Source of the DNA: Solea solea
Taxonomy: Eukaryota; Chordata; Actinopteri; Pleuronectiformes; Soleidae
Direction of reading: 5' to 3'
NCBI RefSeq assembly: GCF_958295425.1
Contig: NC_081150.1
Coordinates: forward strand, 11,221,001-11,285,000
DNA length: 64,000 nucleotides
The notes beneath the pieces are model-generated. The model saw nothing but the letters and a program-made list of their open reading frames with translations, made no database searches and was not told where the DNA came from. Each line of letters begins with the position of its first letter. The first letter of the stretch is position 1. The position numbers were made by a program, and so were the translations under genes. Shown one piece after another: positions 1 to 14,100 of this stretch.

Positions 1-571
1 TTAAAGACACATTCTTCTGAGGTTATGTGATTGTGTCTCCTTGGCATTCCCTGCTTCCCTGTGTGAAGCAGGGAACCAAAGTTTTGGTTTTACAGATCTA
101 ATTTTTTACCACTGGAGGGACCACGTCCTGTTGTTTTTCACTGGATACTACATAAGCCACTCATAATTAGTCATTAGTGCTTTTCTGCCATTTGGGTGCA
201 GAATCAAAACAATCTGGGGGCAGCTGGAGAGGTAACGTGAGGTCAAACAAACACATCCATGTGAACGGTTGAGCAGAGCTAAGCAGTTAGATAATATCAG
301 TCTCTCTCTCTCACATACACACACATGTTGTAGTAAGTTAGGGCAAACTGTTAAACACACTTCACAGTCTCTTTTAATCAAGCTCTTTCTCTCTCCGTTT
401 CAGAATGTCTCATGAGTGAATCATAACCCCATGGTGAAATCAGAGCTTTTGAATAAAACTTGACACAAACACCCCAATCAGCAAAACACTGTAGGCAGCA
501 CATCCTGTTGTGATTGTACTTTATGCTGTGCCCGATATTACCATCGTACAAACAGGGACTGTCGAACTAAC
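1..571 (-). other. snx9 intron 3 (part)
   Basis: This lies downstream of the SH3 exon donor at 571 (minus strand). No further SNX9 exon (linker or PX) can be recognised. It holds a short CT/CA tract near 300-325 and otherwise ordinary unique intron sequence. Confidence 0.6.
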
Positions 572-3237
<2,666 letters not shown>

Positions 3238-3600
3238 TGTCGGAGCTTTGACCAATCATTACAAAACAGGCCCTGTGGTTTTCAGGATCTCCAGTCCTCA
3301 GCTGGACATTTCCCCCCGCTGCTTTTCCACCGCCTTCAGGCGAAGAAAACACGGTGGTTCCTCCCGGTGTACAGCCGCCGCAACCACGGAACGCTAACAC
3401 ACTTACTTAAAAACACTGTTGTAGTTTTCCTTTTAAAAACAAAACAAAAGCCTGGGGGAAAACGATAAGAAGAATATCGGACGAGTGCGACAGTAAGTTT
3501 GAGGCGCGCAGACGTAGAGAGAGCTGTGACAGCACGGAGGAGGGAGTGACCTGCACCGCGGAGGGAAACCGGAAAGGTATCGTCGCTCTGTTATGACCCT
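3238..3600 (-). promoter_or_regulatory. Probable snx9 promoter / 5' UTR, CpG-rich
   Basis: The sequence directly upstream of the snx9 ATG is visibly richer in GC and CpG than its surroundings (for example the stretch around 3300-3380 and 3480-3600), as expected for a housekeeping-type vertebrate promoter and first-exon UTR. I see no clear TATA box. The short ORFs on both strands here show no family resemblance and are probably by-products of the base composition. The transcription start cannot be fixed from sequence alone. Confidence 0.5.
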
Positions 3601-3959
3601 CGAAGACATGACTGGTCCACATAAAAGTGCATGAAACTAGAAATAAAAGTTGCTCACAACAACAGAAATAAAAAAAAACACACATATGATACTAATACAC
3701 TCCTGAACCACGTGTTTTAATACCATAGAATCAAATGGCCTCAAAAATGTATATATATACATATATATATATACTGAGGTCCAGCGCGGGAGAATATAGT
3801 GACATCCAATGTTGAGACTTCAGATTATAACGGTGAACTCATCCACTCACCAACAGCATTTCAGGGAATTACCTTGGCCTATAAATACTGGAGAGGATTT
3901 TCCTTCTTCTTTGTTTGTATACAAAATGTCTGCATCTAACTGTGAAATGCATGCTCGGG

Positions 3960-4540
3960 CTGGTTGTACCTAAAAGGGATAGTAAAGTACAAGTATCTTA
4001 TCCAAAAAATGACTTTGTTAGAAGTTGAAGTCACTTTTTACAATATTACTAAGTAAGTAAAAGTACTTAAAGTATATGCCATTCACTGTACTTAAGTATC
4101 AAAACGAATTTCCTGATACAAAATGTACTTAAGTTTTAGAAAAAAAAAGTGAGGAGTTAGGATTGAGCCAAGGTGGCTCAGTAGTAGGGCGAGTTATCAT
4201 TCAACAGGAAGGATATGGGTACAAATCCTGTCTCTGCTAGTCTATATGTCCTTGAGCTTCAGCACTTAACCCAGTGTTGAAGCGTGTGAATGAGTATGAA
4301 AGATGTGTAAATGGAAAAACTGTAGCGTAAAGCAGCTCATCAAGACTAGAAAAGATCTATATTAATACAGTACCATTACCAACTCCTCCTCTTCTGATTT
4401 TATTTGGTAGTAACAAAGATAGTTAGAGGAAATGTAGTGGAGTAAAAGTAAAAGTTGCTTGAAATATAAATAACAAAGTAAAATGTAATTTTGTATAGTA
4501 ACAAAGTATCTGGACTACATTACATTACATTACAACACTG
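3960..4540. mobile_element. DNA-transposon-like (possibly hAT-derived) repeat, interrupted by a SINE
   Basis: Two blocks, about 3960-4150 and 4385-4540, are full of 'agtacttaagta' and 'aaagtaaaagt' words typical of a very common teleost non-autonomous repeat. The right end reads, on the minus strand, CAGTGTTGTAATG, a terminal sequence I associate with fish hAT-type elements. The left terminus is not visible, so the copy is truncated or too diverged. A tRNA-derived SINE sits between the two blocks. The class is inferred from memory of similar repeats, not from a search. Confidence 0.45.
4166..4380 (+). mobile_element. tRNA-derived fish SINE, copy 1
   Basis: The head carries a polymerase III A-box-like stretch (ggctcagtagtagggcg) and a B-box-like stretch (gggtacaaatcctgtctc). 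The body has 'gtccttgagcttcagcactt', a worn form of the 'gtccttgggcaagacacttaac' seen in the copies at 33880 and 35486. The tail has 'catcaagactagaaaa' followed by a stretch ending 'atacagtaccattacc', the same tail as the other copies. It is probably a V-SINE-type element with an L2-like tail (family assignment inferred). Confidence 0.7.
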
Positions 4541-5510
4541 AATAAGTTATATAATTATGTAAAAACTAGGGATGGGAATCAGTATCGGTCTGACACTGGT
4601 CAAAATCACTGGCTGGATATCGGACAGATGAAAATGTAAAACAAAATACAACAATCCTATATACTGTATATACTGTATATCTCATGCTTCACTATGCACA
4701 GGCCATAGAAATGTTAATACATTTCAGTGACAGCATTATAGGTGGTTTCATTTATGCCAGTAAAACTAGACCTTTAAGAATCCTGTGGCCCAAATAAAAT
4801 TCTGAAAATCTCCTGTGGCCTCACCAGAACCTTAAATCACACCTCTGATCTGAACAAGCAAGACTGCAACATTTGCATATCATTTATTTCACCGGCAGAA
4901 AATAAACTGTAACAACTTCAGTTTTTGAACTTGGTCTCTTTTTTGGGTTGTTATTTGTAACATTCACTGACCTACCGTGGTCCACATGTAGTCATTTAAT
5001 AGTATTATATCCTTATGTATTCATTTTCTGCTCATAATATTATGAGGCTACTTCACAGGTTTGATATTTTATTTTCTATGTAGTCATAAAGTTGTGATGT
5101 AATAAACGCCATTGTCCTCCATGCAGCTACTGTTGGGTGTTTACAGTGGGTGACTGCTCCCAGTTGGCGCAACGGCTCAAAAAGGGAGTAACCCTCAACT
5201 AATCTCTAATGCTAAAGTCGACCCCTGCTGGCATGAGGCTGCTACTACAACAATTCCATTTTAAAGCAACAGTACCGACTGCACGTTACGGTATTATGAA
5301 CTCCAGATAATATCTGAAGAACTGACATAATAACAGTATAATAACAGGACACCAAATAAAATGGACTGTGTGCTTGAAGTTTGAATAATTGTCAGAAATT
5401 TTAAGTATAATCTAAACATACAAGATGTCAGAATGTGAAACATAAGATCACATTTTATCCATTTTAATTTAGACTAAATATTTCAATCAATAGATGTGAA
5501 CATTACTAAC

Positions 5511-5664
5511 AGTGAGATGGTTTGGTCATGTGCAGAGGAGGTCAAAGACCTCAAAGATGGAGCTGCTAAAAGACACAAGGGAGAGGACAATATGGAGGCA
5601 AACGAGCCACTGTGGCAACCCCTAAAGGAGAAGCTGAAAGAAGAAGAAGAGGAAGAAGAAGAAC
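5511..5664 (+). mobile_element. RTE-type LINE 3' end remnant
   Basis: The stretch 'gagatggtttggtcatgtgc' matches the end of a reverse-transcriptase ORF ('WFGHVQRR'-type, very common in fish LINEs). It is followed by 'tggagctgc', 'gtggcaacccctaaaggag' and an 'aagctgaaagaagaagaag' tail. The middle is deleted and diverged, so this is a short dead fragment. A run of Glu codons makes it look like a 64-residue ORF, but no functional protein is expected. Confidence 0.6.
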
Positions 5665-6118
5665 ATCACCAACATCTTCGGGTATTTTAAAAAATACTGA
5701 AAATGTTCATTATTTAGTGTTTAATGACTTAGTTTAATGATTTAATGGACCAGGGGAGTACTGGCACTTATTGTTTCCGCACCAGGATAGGCTAAATATT
5801 AGAGACACCACAGACTGCACTGGTCTTATTTATGTTAAAGGCAAAAAAGGGGTTGATATAACTGAGTTTAAAGGGAATAGATTACTACCGCAAGTTTTTC
5901 CCTGTTTTGACATCAATGTCATCGAGAGTAAACGGAGAATAAACAGTATCCATTGTCCAGCAGTGAAATGACTGTGCACTTTTCAGCCTATATCACCTGA
6001 GTTCATCTTGGAGTGCAGGTGTGTGTGTGTGTGGGGGGGGGGTTATGGGTGGGAGGGCAGTTGGCAAATCCACAGTCAGATTGCTCAGTGTGAAGTTTAC
6101 CAGCTTCGCAGACACATC

Positions 6119-9100
6119 ATGCGCTCTCTGCTTCTTCTCCTCTGCCTGTCCCTGGCCAGGACAAAAGGAGCAGCGGCATCCGACTATACTTTGCCCTTCA
6201 TGGTTAACCTGGACCAGGAACGTAAGGTTTGCCTTAAATGGGGCTTTGATAACCAGAAAGGAGAAATTGAATTCAAACTGGTTGTCAACACCACAGGCTG
6301 GATAGGCTTTGGCTTTAGTCCGAATGGTGATATGATAGGTGCAGATATCGTCATTGGGGGAGTTAATTCTAATGGAAGCTACTTCACAGTAAGACATTTG
6401 CCACTTCAATGTAGAAGTTTGTTTATGTTTCCTCCAGGCCACTATCACTTTATTCTGTTGTCTGAGAGTATTTTTGTTTTGTTTTGTTTTTTTCCCAATA
6501 GGATCGCCATGGCATAGGGAAGTTCAAGCCTGTGATTGATAAGCTGCAGAGCTACACTCTTCTCTCTTTGACTGAAGTAGACGGTCAAACCAGCATGTGG
6601 TTCCGGAGGTCCATACGGACGTGTGATGACGAAGATTTCGATATCACTGTGAGGCATTTTGTTTTTTTTCTCCCAACCATGTTGGTTACTGTATACATAC
6701 AAAACATTACAAGAAAAACATATTTGTGAAGAAAACAATCCAAAAACCTTGTTGTTCCTCCAATTAAGTTTTATGTTACGTCAAGTGTTGAGAATTTGTG
6801 TTTCAATTCTGATCATGTCGAACGTTATAGAATGTGAAAGCAAAGTTATGCTACAATTAAAACAATATTTGAACCATTTTGTATATATGGAGTTTAACAT
6901 TGCTTCCTGATTCTAGCATTTCTACTGACCTCCCATAAACTCTTGTTTAGAGCATGGGGGCATTTACTCGCTCCTTTTGTTGAGCTATAATCTTGCTTTT
7001 TTGGCTCATGTATTCCATCACCTTTTGTATTGTTGAGCTAAATTTCTTTGACATAAAGCTTAGGTTTCGGGACTGAAATCACATACACCATGTTATGTGA
7101 CTTCTTTTGTTTACCATTTACCCACCCTAGCTTTAACTGGGTGGTTTCACATATGAACACAATGGCCACAATAACACCCATGAGGGGTACATTACACTTT
7201 GTTTTGTACTTGAAATACTATAGGGTTTTAGTAATAAAAAACCAGGTAGTGTTGGTGCTGTGCAAAGTCTGAATTGTATCTGTTCTTTTTACATGGATCT
7301 TCAAAATAACTTGGATAAAGACTTGATTTCTCAGTTTTGGGAAATTGTGTCATATTATCACTTCTGTGTCGGTAATTGTTATTGACTTAAGTTACCATCT
7401 TTTAACAGGATGATCCCATTAAGCTGATCTATGCTTATGGAAACACAGATAATATCGAGTACCATAATAATCGCAGAGGCACCAAGGAGGTCAACCTACT
7501 GAACTATATGCCCAGGACTGTCCTTTCTAACCCCAGCTATCTCAGTGCAACAGTGGTCAATGTAAGGATAACGGAGTGTTTTTATAGTTATGTTATTATT
7601 ATTATTATTATTAGAATAGAACTGGAATACTGTTACATACATTACAAAGAAATCATCATAAAGTATTTGTGTTTTTTTGCAGATCACTGTCCCCCCCGTT
7701 CATACCTACTACCACTGCAAGGTCATGAAGTTTTCAAACATAAATACGAAACGTCATATATACCGGGTAATTATCCTATATATTCCTTATGTTATCATTG
7801 CCACTCTAACCAAATACATACAATATACTGTAAATCCTGCATTAATCTCTCCCACTTTGCTTCAGATTGAGCCAGTGATTGAGCACCATGACATTGTTCA
7901 TCACATGCTTCTGTACAGCTGCCCGTCCACTGTGAGGGTGACGTATGACAAGCAGTGCTTCCAGGGCGACGCTGGCGACGCTTGCTACGGCGTGGTGGCC
8001 GCATGGGCAGTGGGAGGAGGGGTGAGGGAGAGTCAAGTGTTCGCGATTCAATTTGACGACACAAATTCCTAGATTAATAATTATATTGAAATTTGATCAA
8101 TTTATCACCGATACTGCAGGCGATTGAGCTTCCAGAGAATGCAGGTATCCCTGTTGGAGGTGATGGCAGAGATATTTACTACCGGCTGGAAATCCATTAC
8201 AATAACCCACACCTCCATGCAGGTAGATACATCACTTCTTCTCATAATGTATATGGAATAACATAAAACACTGTTATACTTCTGATTCTTCAACTGTACA
8301 GATATACAGTACCTACAATAAATGATAGTTGAGACTGAGATACTTCCTTGTGACGTTCTAGGGCGTACACTTCACATGATACAACAGTACCTGTTCATGT
8401 CATACACTTCCTGGTCTTTACATTCCCTCGGGGGTTATTTTAAAAACTCTTGTCATAGTGTGAATATTAACTTTTACTGTACGTGCTCTTGTCTTCTTCT
8501 CATTTCTACACAATCAAGGCGTAACAGTTTAAAACATCTGTCTCTCTCTGTTTAGGACGGACAGACAGTTCAGGACTAAAACTGTACCATACAGCCCAAC
8601 TCAGGCAGCATGATGTAGGCATCCTGACCACAGGTGTGCTGCCTTTTTCTAGCATGGTGTACAGCATCCCCCCAAAAGCCTCTCAGTTCCTCACCTACGG
8701 TGTGTGTAATACCTCTCTCATTACACAGGTATGCAGTGAACTGGTATGGATTTCAAATGACAGGAGTGAAAAAAATATTTTCTTGTGAAGTGTTTTATCT
8801 TTTCCGCCCTAGTCTAATGATCCGGTGCCTGATCTCCAAATGTTCGCTGTCCTGTTGCACACTCACCTGGCTGGGAGGAAAGTCAGAGTTGCCCAGTACA
8901 GGTCAGAAAGTTATAAAAAAATAGATTCATGATTTTGTTACCTTATTTATTAGATTCATACTGTATATACCAACAGTCAAGGCTAATTTGTTATTTGTTA
9001 GTCTTTATTTACCCCTGTTAGTCTCATTGACAAGAGCTGGTTTTGAGGAATTAGTGTAGTCACTATTTGAGTTTGTACAGCGGTTGATTATGTGCTGTTG

Positions 9101-10503
9101 CATTGTTCTCATATAAACCAAGTATTAATCTTACTTCATACCTGTCGGTGTGTGTAGAGACGGAAAGCAGATTGACTTCTTAGCTGTGGATGAAAATTAC
9201 AACTTTGAGATGCAAACGATTGTCAGTTTGGGAGAAATCAAGACCATCAAGCAGGTAGTGTTTTTGCCTTTCTATATAGTTATAAGTTCTTTAGGCTGTT
9301 AAAACTATATAATAATACTGTTATTATTTGTGTTCATTACAGGATGATGAGATTGCAGTGGAGTGCACCTATAACACAGTTGATCGCACTAATGTGACTA
9401 AGGTATTTTCTAATGCAGGAATTCTTTTCAAGAATATAAACACATGTAACATGTTGTAAATTACATTTTTATTTTATAATATTTTTCCATATATAGATGG
9501 GCATAGCAACCACTGATGAGATGTGCCTGGCCTTCTTATTCTACTACCCAGCAATCGAGATCACATCATGTATCAGCCACCCAATTACGATGTCTCAGTC
9601 AGATACGAGCAACCAGTAAGACTCGATGCCTCACACATACAATTTAATAGACAGTAATATCTTGATTTGCTCTGGTTTAAGTTCGCCTCTTTCTAATGTC
9701 TGTCAGAACATCCACTGAGACTTGGGACCATGATACAATTACTCAACAGGAGAATTTGCTAAAAACACTGCCACAACTTCAGATTATCTCTAATAATGAG
9801 GTAAGTGACAATGAGTTGCTTAGTGACTTTTCCTCTCTACTTCTAATTCTAACAAAAAAGTACCACATTTTATTTAGGGGAAATTGTATTCTTTTAAGTC
9901 CTCAGTTTGTTGGTTTTTTCAGCAAATGCTCTGTGATTTTTTTTTTTTTTTGAAATGCTCATCAATTTTATTTTCATAACTTATAAATTAACGTTTATTT
10001 TACATATGTTTAATTTACATATATAAATAACCCCAAGCCTATGCAGTTAAAGAGCTGCCATTAACAGTAGACACATAAGTGTAACATCAGATGTTTGTGA
10101 CGTGCATTGTTCAAACACCATTGTATTTGTCAGTCTTTCAGGGCGCTAGCTCATGTTTCTATTCTCTGATGCTTCTGTGTGTTTTTTATTAGTCAGCCTT
10201 TATTCACCCTCCTGTATTTGTATGCGGCTCTCAGGATGAAGCCACTTACCACAAATTAGTTTTTCTGGTGTTTGATGATTATTTTATGCAGTACCATTAA
10301 AAGAAGGTTATTTTTATAGTATTTGTTTTCCTTTTCCACAGTACAACCATACATATTACGACAATGGCATCATCAGAGAGATGATGGAGACTCCAAAACC
10401 TCAGTCTTGTCATTACAGCAATGCGTCAAATAGACTCTACACTTCCTGGCTTATGGACCCAGCAGGAATCATGCTTTTGCTCGTCTGGATTGCATTAATG
10501 TAA
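6119..10503 (+). CDS. DBH-like copper monooxygenase (MOXD family, MOXD2-type)
   Basis: Thirteen coding exons: 6119-6388, 6502-6648, 7409-7561, 7683-7766, 7866-8021, 8120-8222, 8556-8728, 8813-8901, 9158-9254, 9343-9402, 9497-9615, 9707-9800, 10342-10503. Every junction is AG/GT and keeps frame, giving 568 residues. Layout: signal peptide (MRSLLLLLCLSLA), DOMON domain (about 24-140), then the two copper monooxygenase domains (about 195-470) and a hydrophobic C-terminus (MLLLLVWIALM-like) that may anchor it in the membrane or signal GPI attachment. All copper ligands are present: H230/H231 (VHHM), H296 (LEIHYNNP), H378/H380 (LLHTHLAGR) and M453 (DEMCLAF). DBH-family enzymes hydroxylate a substrate carbon using copper, ascorbate and O2. 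The true MOXD substrate is unknown to me. The wording HTHLAGR and EMCLAFLFYYP favours MOXD2 over MOXD1. It is slightly shorter than the usual ~610 residues, mostly at the C-terminal end. Confidence 0.88.
7899..7904 (+). other. CuH-site histidine pair of the monooxygenase
   Basis: Codons CAT CAC encode H230-H231 in VHHMLLYSC. In DBH and PHM the equivalent His pair, with a third His (here H296 at 8195-8197), binds the electron-transfer copper. Their presence argues for an active enzyme. Confidence 0.85.
8858..8866 (+). other. CuM-site HTH motif of the monooxygenase
   Basis: Codons for H378-T379-H380 in LLHTHLAGR. With M453 (9521-9523) these are the expected ligands of the substrate-side copper in the DBH/PHM family. 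Confidence 0.85.
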
Positions 10504-11161
10504 AGTAGTTATTGGAGCAAAAAATGCAATCCATTGCAACGGTGATAAAGGAAGGCACAGTGGATACACTCTCATTACCATTTTTCTAAATGTTTTTATT
10601 GTATATCATTTTACAATTTTATTGTAAATCATTTTGATTTTGTATTTTTCTATCTTTACATTACATGTAACTTCTCTTTGGTATAACCAATTATTTGTGG
10701 ATTGGAGTCGGCAACTGAGATTTATATTGCTACCTTATTTTAAACTCTGTTTTGTAACAGTGATGCCCACTGCTTTATGGGCACATTTTACATATACTAA
10801 CTTTTTCTGTTTTAATATGAATATGATAGTGTTTTTATTAACAGGGTCCCAGTAAGCCATAAGTGACAAACAAGTACTTTATTTTATATATGTCTTAATT
10901 AGTCATTGCCATATACACATATGCTGTTTGTTGACCAATACAAATACATCACCTCTTCATAATCGTTCATTTAATAAAATAAAAATAAATATGTTAACTG
11001 GTGTCATCAGTGTGTTGATGCATGTCACATTCAAGCAGATAGTTTCACATGCTCACCACAGGGGGAGCCCGAGCCTTTATGTGTGCCTGTCACTGAGCTG
11101 TCATAGAATGAATGTATACGGCTAGCCGGCTAGTAGCTTTGGCAATGTTGTCGCTCTCAGA
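10504..11161 (+). other. Monooxygenase 3' UTR and rps6kc1 promoter region
   Basis: Only 658 bp separate the stop codon of the monooxygenase gene from the rps6kc1 ATG. Two AATAAA hexamers lie at 10973-10978 and 10984-10989 and are the best candidate polyadenylation signals for the upstream gene. From about 11130 the base composition shifts to CpG-containing sequence running into rps6kc1 exon 1 (to about 11280), which suggests its promoter and 5' UTR lie within the last 100-200 bp. No TATA box is obvious at the expected spacing. Confidence 0.55.
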
Positions 11162-14100
11162 ATGATATCGCAGCGGGACACAGGCGAACTTGCTCGGTTT
11201 TATACTGTCACGGAGCCTAAAAAGCACAAGAGAGGTTATACTGTGTACAAAGTCACCGCAAGGGTAAGTACAAAGAGTATGTTTACTCCGACGGCTAGGC
11301 TAATGCTAGGTGTTGTTAGCTTGCTTTGTAGCTAGCACTGGATATTATGATGCGAAAACAATTGTATTAGCTGACTGTACTAACAGCCTGTGTGTGTGTG
11401 TGTAATTATAATTTTTATAATATATTTTTTATTAATATTTTATTATTTTTTTACTGGTTATCTTGTTACTAACGTACATTAGCAACATCAACAATACTGA
11501 CTGACTGAGACCCAAACAACCCTGTGTTAAGCAGTGTCGGTTGCTGGACAAATTAGCTGCATGTAGTAAATCGGTAATGAATTGTTATTATGGACGCCAG
11601 GCTGGTTCGTATTATTATGACATTTTGAGGCAAGTATCCCAATAAAAACCCAGTAACTATCATTTTTATTTGTGTCATTAAGATTGAGAAAGGCCCAAGC
11701 CTGGTTAGTTGTAGTGAAGTGCACCTATACCATGATACTATTCCACATTTGTAAAATAAATAAATAAATGAATAAAAAGACAATAAAGCATTGTAAGCAT
11801 GGCCACATGTTGCCCATTGATTAATGCAATAACTCACAGATCAGGTGTAGACATAGGAAAGAATGGCCTCTGATGATGAAATAAAAAGAAATCTCCCGTT
11901 TTTTGTCCACTCTTCTGTCTGACCTTAAGTCACCCATTTATTTTATTGCAATAAAGGCACATTTCTAGTTCAATTACAAATGAGAAGGACAGGCTGACTT
12001 GTGTCTTCCTACCCAAGACCCTGTCTGCTATGAATGTTGGTGATATCTCGCTCTAACTCCCAAGACTTCCGTCACATGCTCCATAAAGCGCTCATTGTCA
12101 CAGTCAGAGCTGAATCCTGGCTCATACTTGATACATCCCTTCACTTTGTCATGGGGCTTGCAGCAAATCCAGCTCTGACATTTTATTTATTTTGCATATG
12201 AACCACACACAGAGAGGATCTAAAGTATCAGCTCTTCTCTTCCTCCACTTTCACACAGATAATCTCCAGGAAGAACCCAGAGGATGTTCAAGAGGTAAGA
12301 GTATGAAGCTGACTTTACTCAAAAAATATTTTTTTTTCTTTGCTGGTATGAAAGATTTCAAGACCTATATTAAAAAAAACATTTAATGTAATTTATTTAG
12401 CTCTGCATCCTTTTTCTCCTTCTTTACTTTTAATATAATCATGATTTTAACATGATCATTTAAATTGTTCATTAAGAAAATGACTCAGATTACTCATGAT
12501 GTCTACATTTGCCTTTCTCCCAATGTAACATCGACATGCAGTAAAAAAGAAACTCTGACTTCTGAAACATTCATAAGAATGCAGACTGTCCTGGAGCCAG
12601 CACTAATGCACCGAGCATGATATCAATTACTGCATGTGTGTCTAAGAGGCCTGAAAATACAATTACCTCTGTTATTTGGTGAAGTTTGGGAGTGTTGCTT
12701 AGGTCAGTTTATCTCACACTAGCCATCCAGCCTTTACCAAACTGGACCTTTATCTCAGCCGAAGGCCGTGTGTGTGTGTGTGCTTTGTTATCCTACAGAG
12801 CAAGAAATTACTTTATTTAAGTTTTTGTCTGAATGTAGTAATTTGTGTGTACATTTTTATTAAGGTTATGTTAAGATTAATAATTTATCTTGAGTGACAG
12901 AAGTTTGCAGGATATTGTTAACTGCTGCTAAATCCACTTTACTCTGACTCCTTAACTCCTCTTCTAAGTCAATGTCTCCTCTATCTATATCCATCTCCCC
13001 CTTTTTTTTGTAGATAACAGTGTGGAAGAGATATAGTGATTTCCGGAAACTTCATCAGAATCTCTGGCAGCTGCACAAGGATCAATGTAGCCAGTCAGAG
13101 TTGTTTCCTCCTTTTGCCAAGGCTAAAGTATTTGGTAAGAAATTAGCCCCAGTTGACTTCTTTATGCCACACATAATGTCATGATGTTTTGCATTTGAGC
13201 CAGACATGCAGAGCCAGCATATCCTGTTTGACCACTAAGCAGAAGTATTGAGGAAGAAATGTAATTTTAAGTGGAAGAATCTTGACGGGTTTCGATGGTT
13301 TGGATAAAAGAAAAGGAAGGGTGATGGGGGGGGGCTGTTGGATTAAAAATAGCAGCGATGACTCTGCCCTCTTGAGCCAACTTGTGTCAGCAAGGACCTC
13401 TCCCTCCAGATATGATCACACATGTCTTTGTCTATGTATTTGCAGGACGTTTTGATGACTCAGTGATTGAAGAAAGAAGACAGTGCTCTGAGGATCTGCT
13501 ACAATTTTCTGCTAACATACCGGCGCTCTATGGTAGTCAGCACATCCAGGATTTCTTTAAGGTACAGGTGCATGCACGCACACACACACATATACAGCAT
13601 TTATAGAGAGAGTGTGTGGAATGCAATGATTTTACTGTTTTTTCAGGGAGGTGAAGTACATGACGGCTCAGATCTTATTGGACCAGCTGAGCCCTTTTCA
13701 GATTTCCTGACAGATAGTTTATCAGACTGCAGCTCTGATGGTATGTTAATGGATACTAACTCTTACTTTAGAATCAATTTTTCTCATGCTTAATTGTTGG
13801 TGGAAATGCAAACTTGTTGAGAAACATGTGGACATGTTTTTACAGTTCAAAGAGACATCAGTGGGGCAGATGATTTGACTATCACTTCTGAGTATGGAGG
13901 TAAAGTTTGCTTATAAAATTGGAGCCACATTTGATTTCTTAAAATTTTGCTGTAGTGTGTATGTACTGTACTTATTTTTTAGGATGTATAAGTGTATCTG
14001 ACAATACTGACTCAAGCATTATTTCCTCCTCAGGCCCGTCCAGTGACAGTGACCTGACCTCTCTGGCTGTGGATGCAGATTCCTTGGCTGAGCTGGATGA

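Larger units (their letters stand above)
3601..6118. other. snx9-monooxygenase divergent intergenic region
   Basis: Spacer between two divergently transcribed genes. It contains an AT dinucleotide patch near 3750-3775, a DNA-transposon-like repeat with a nested SINE (3960-4540), a short stretch at 4565-4640 resembling a common fish 'gatgggaatcagtatcgg' repeat, and a LINE 3' remnant (5511-5664). A (GT)n and G run at 6018-6042 lies just upstream of the monooxygenase start. Apart from the LINE relic no coding sequence is supported. Confidence 0.6.

Noticed and set aside
6008..6118. Upstream in-frame start for the monooxygenase gene
   Set aside because: The extension runs through a GT/G-rich low-complexity tract and would bury the signal peptide. 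The ATG at 6119 directly begins a typical signal sequence.
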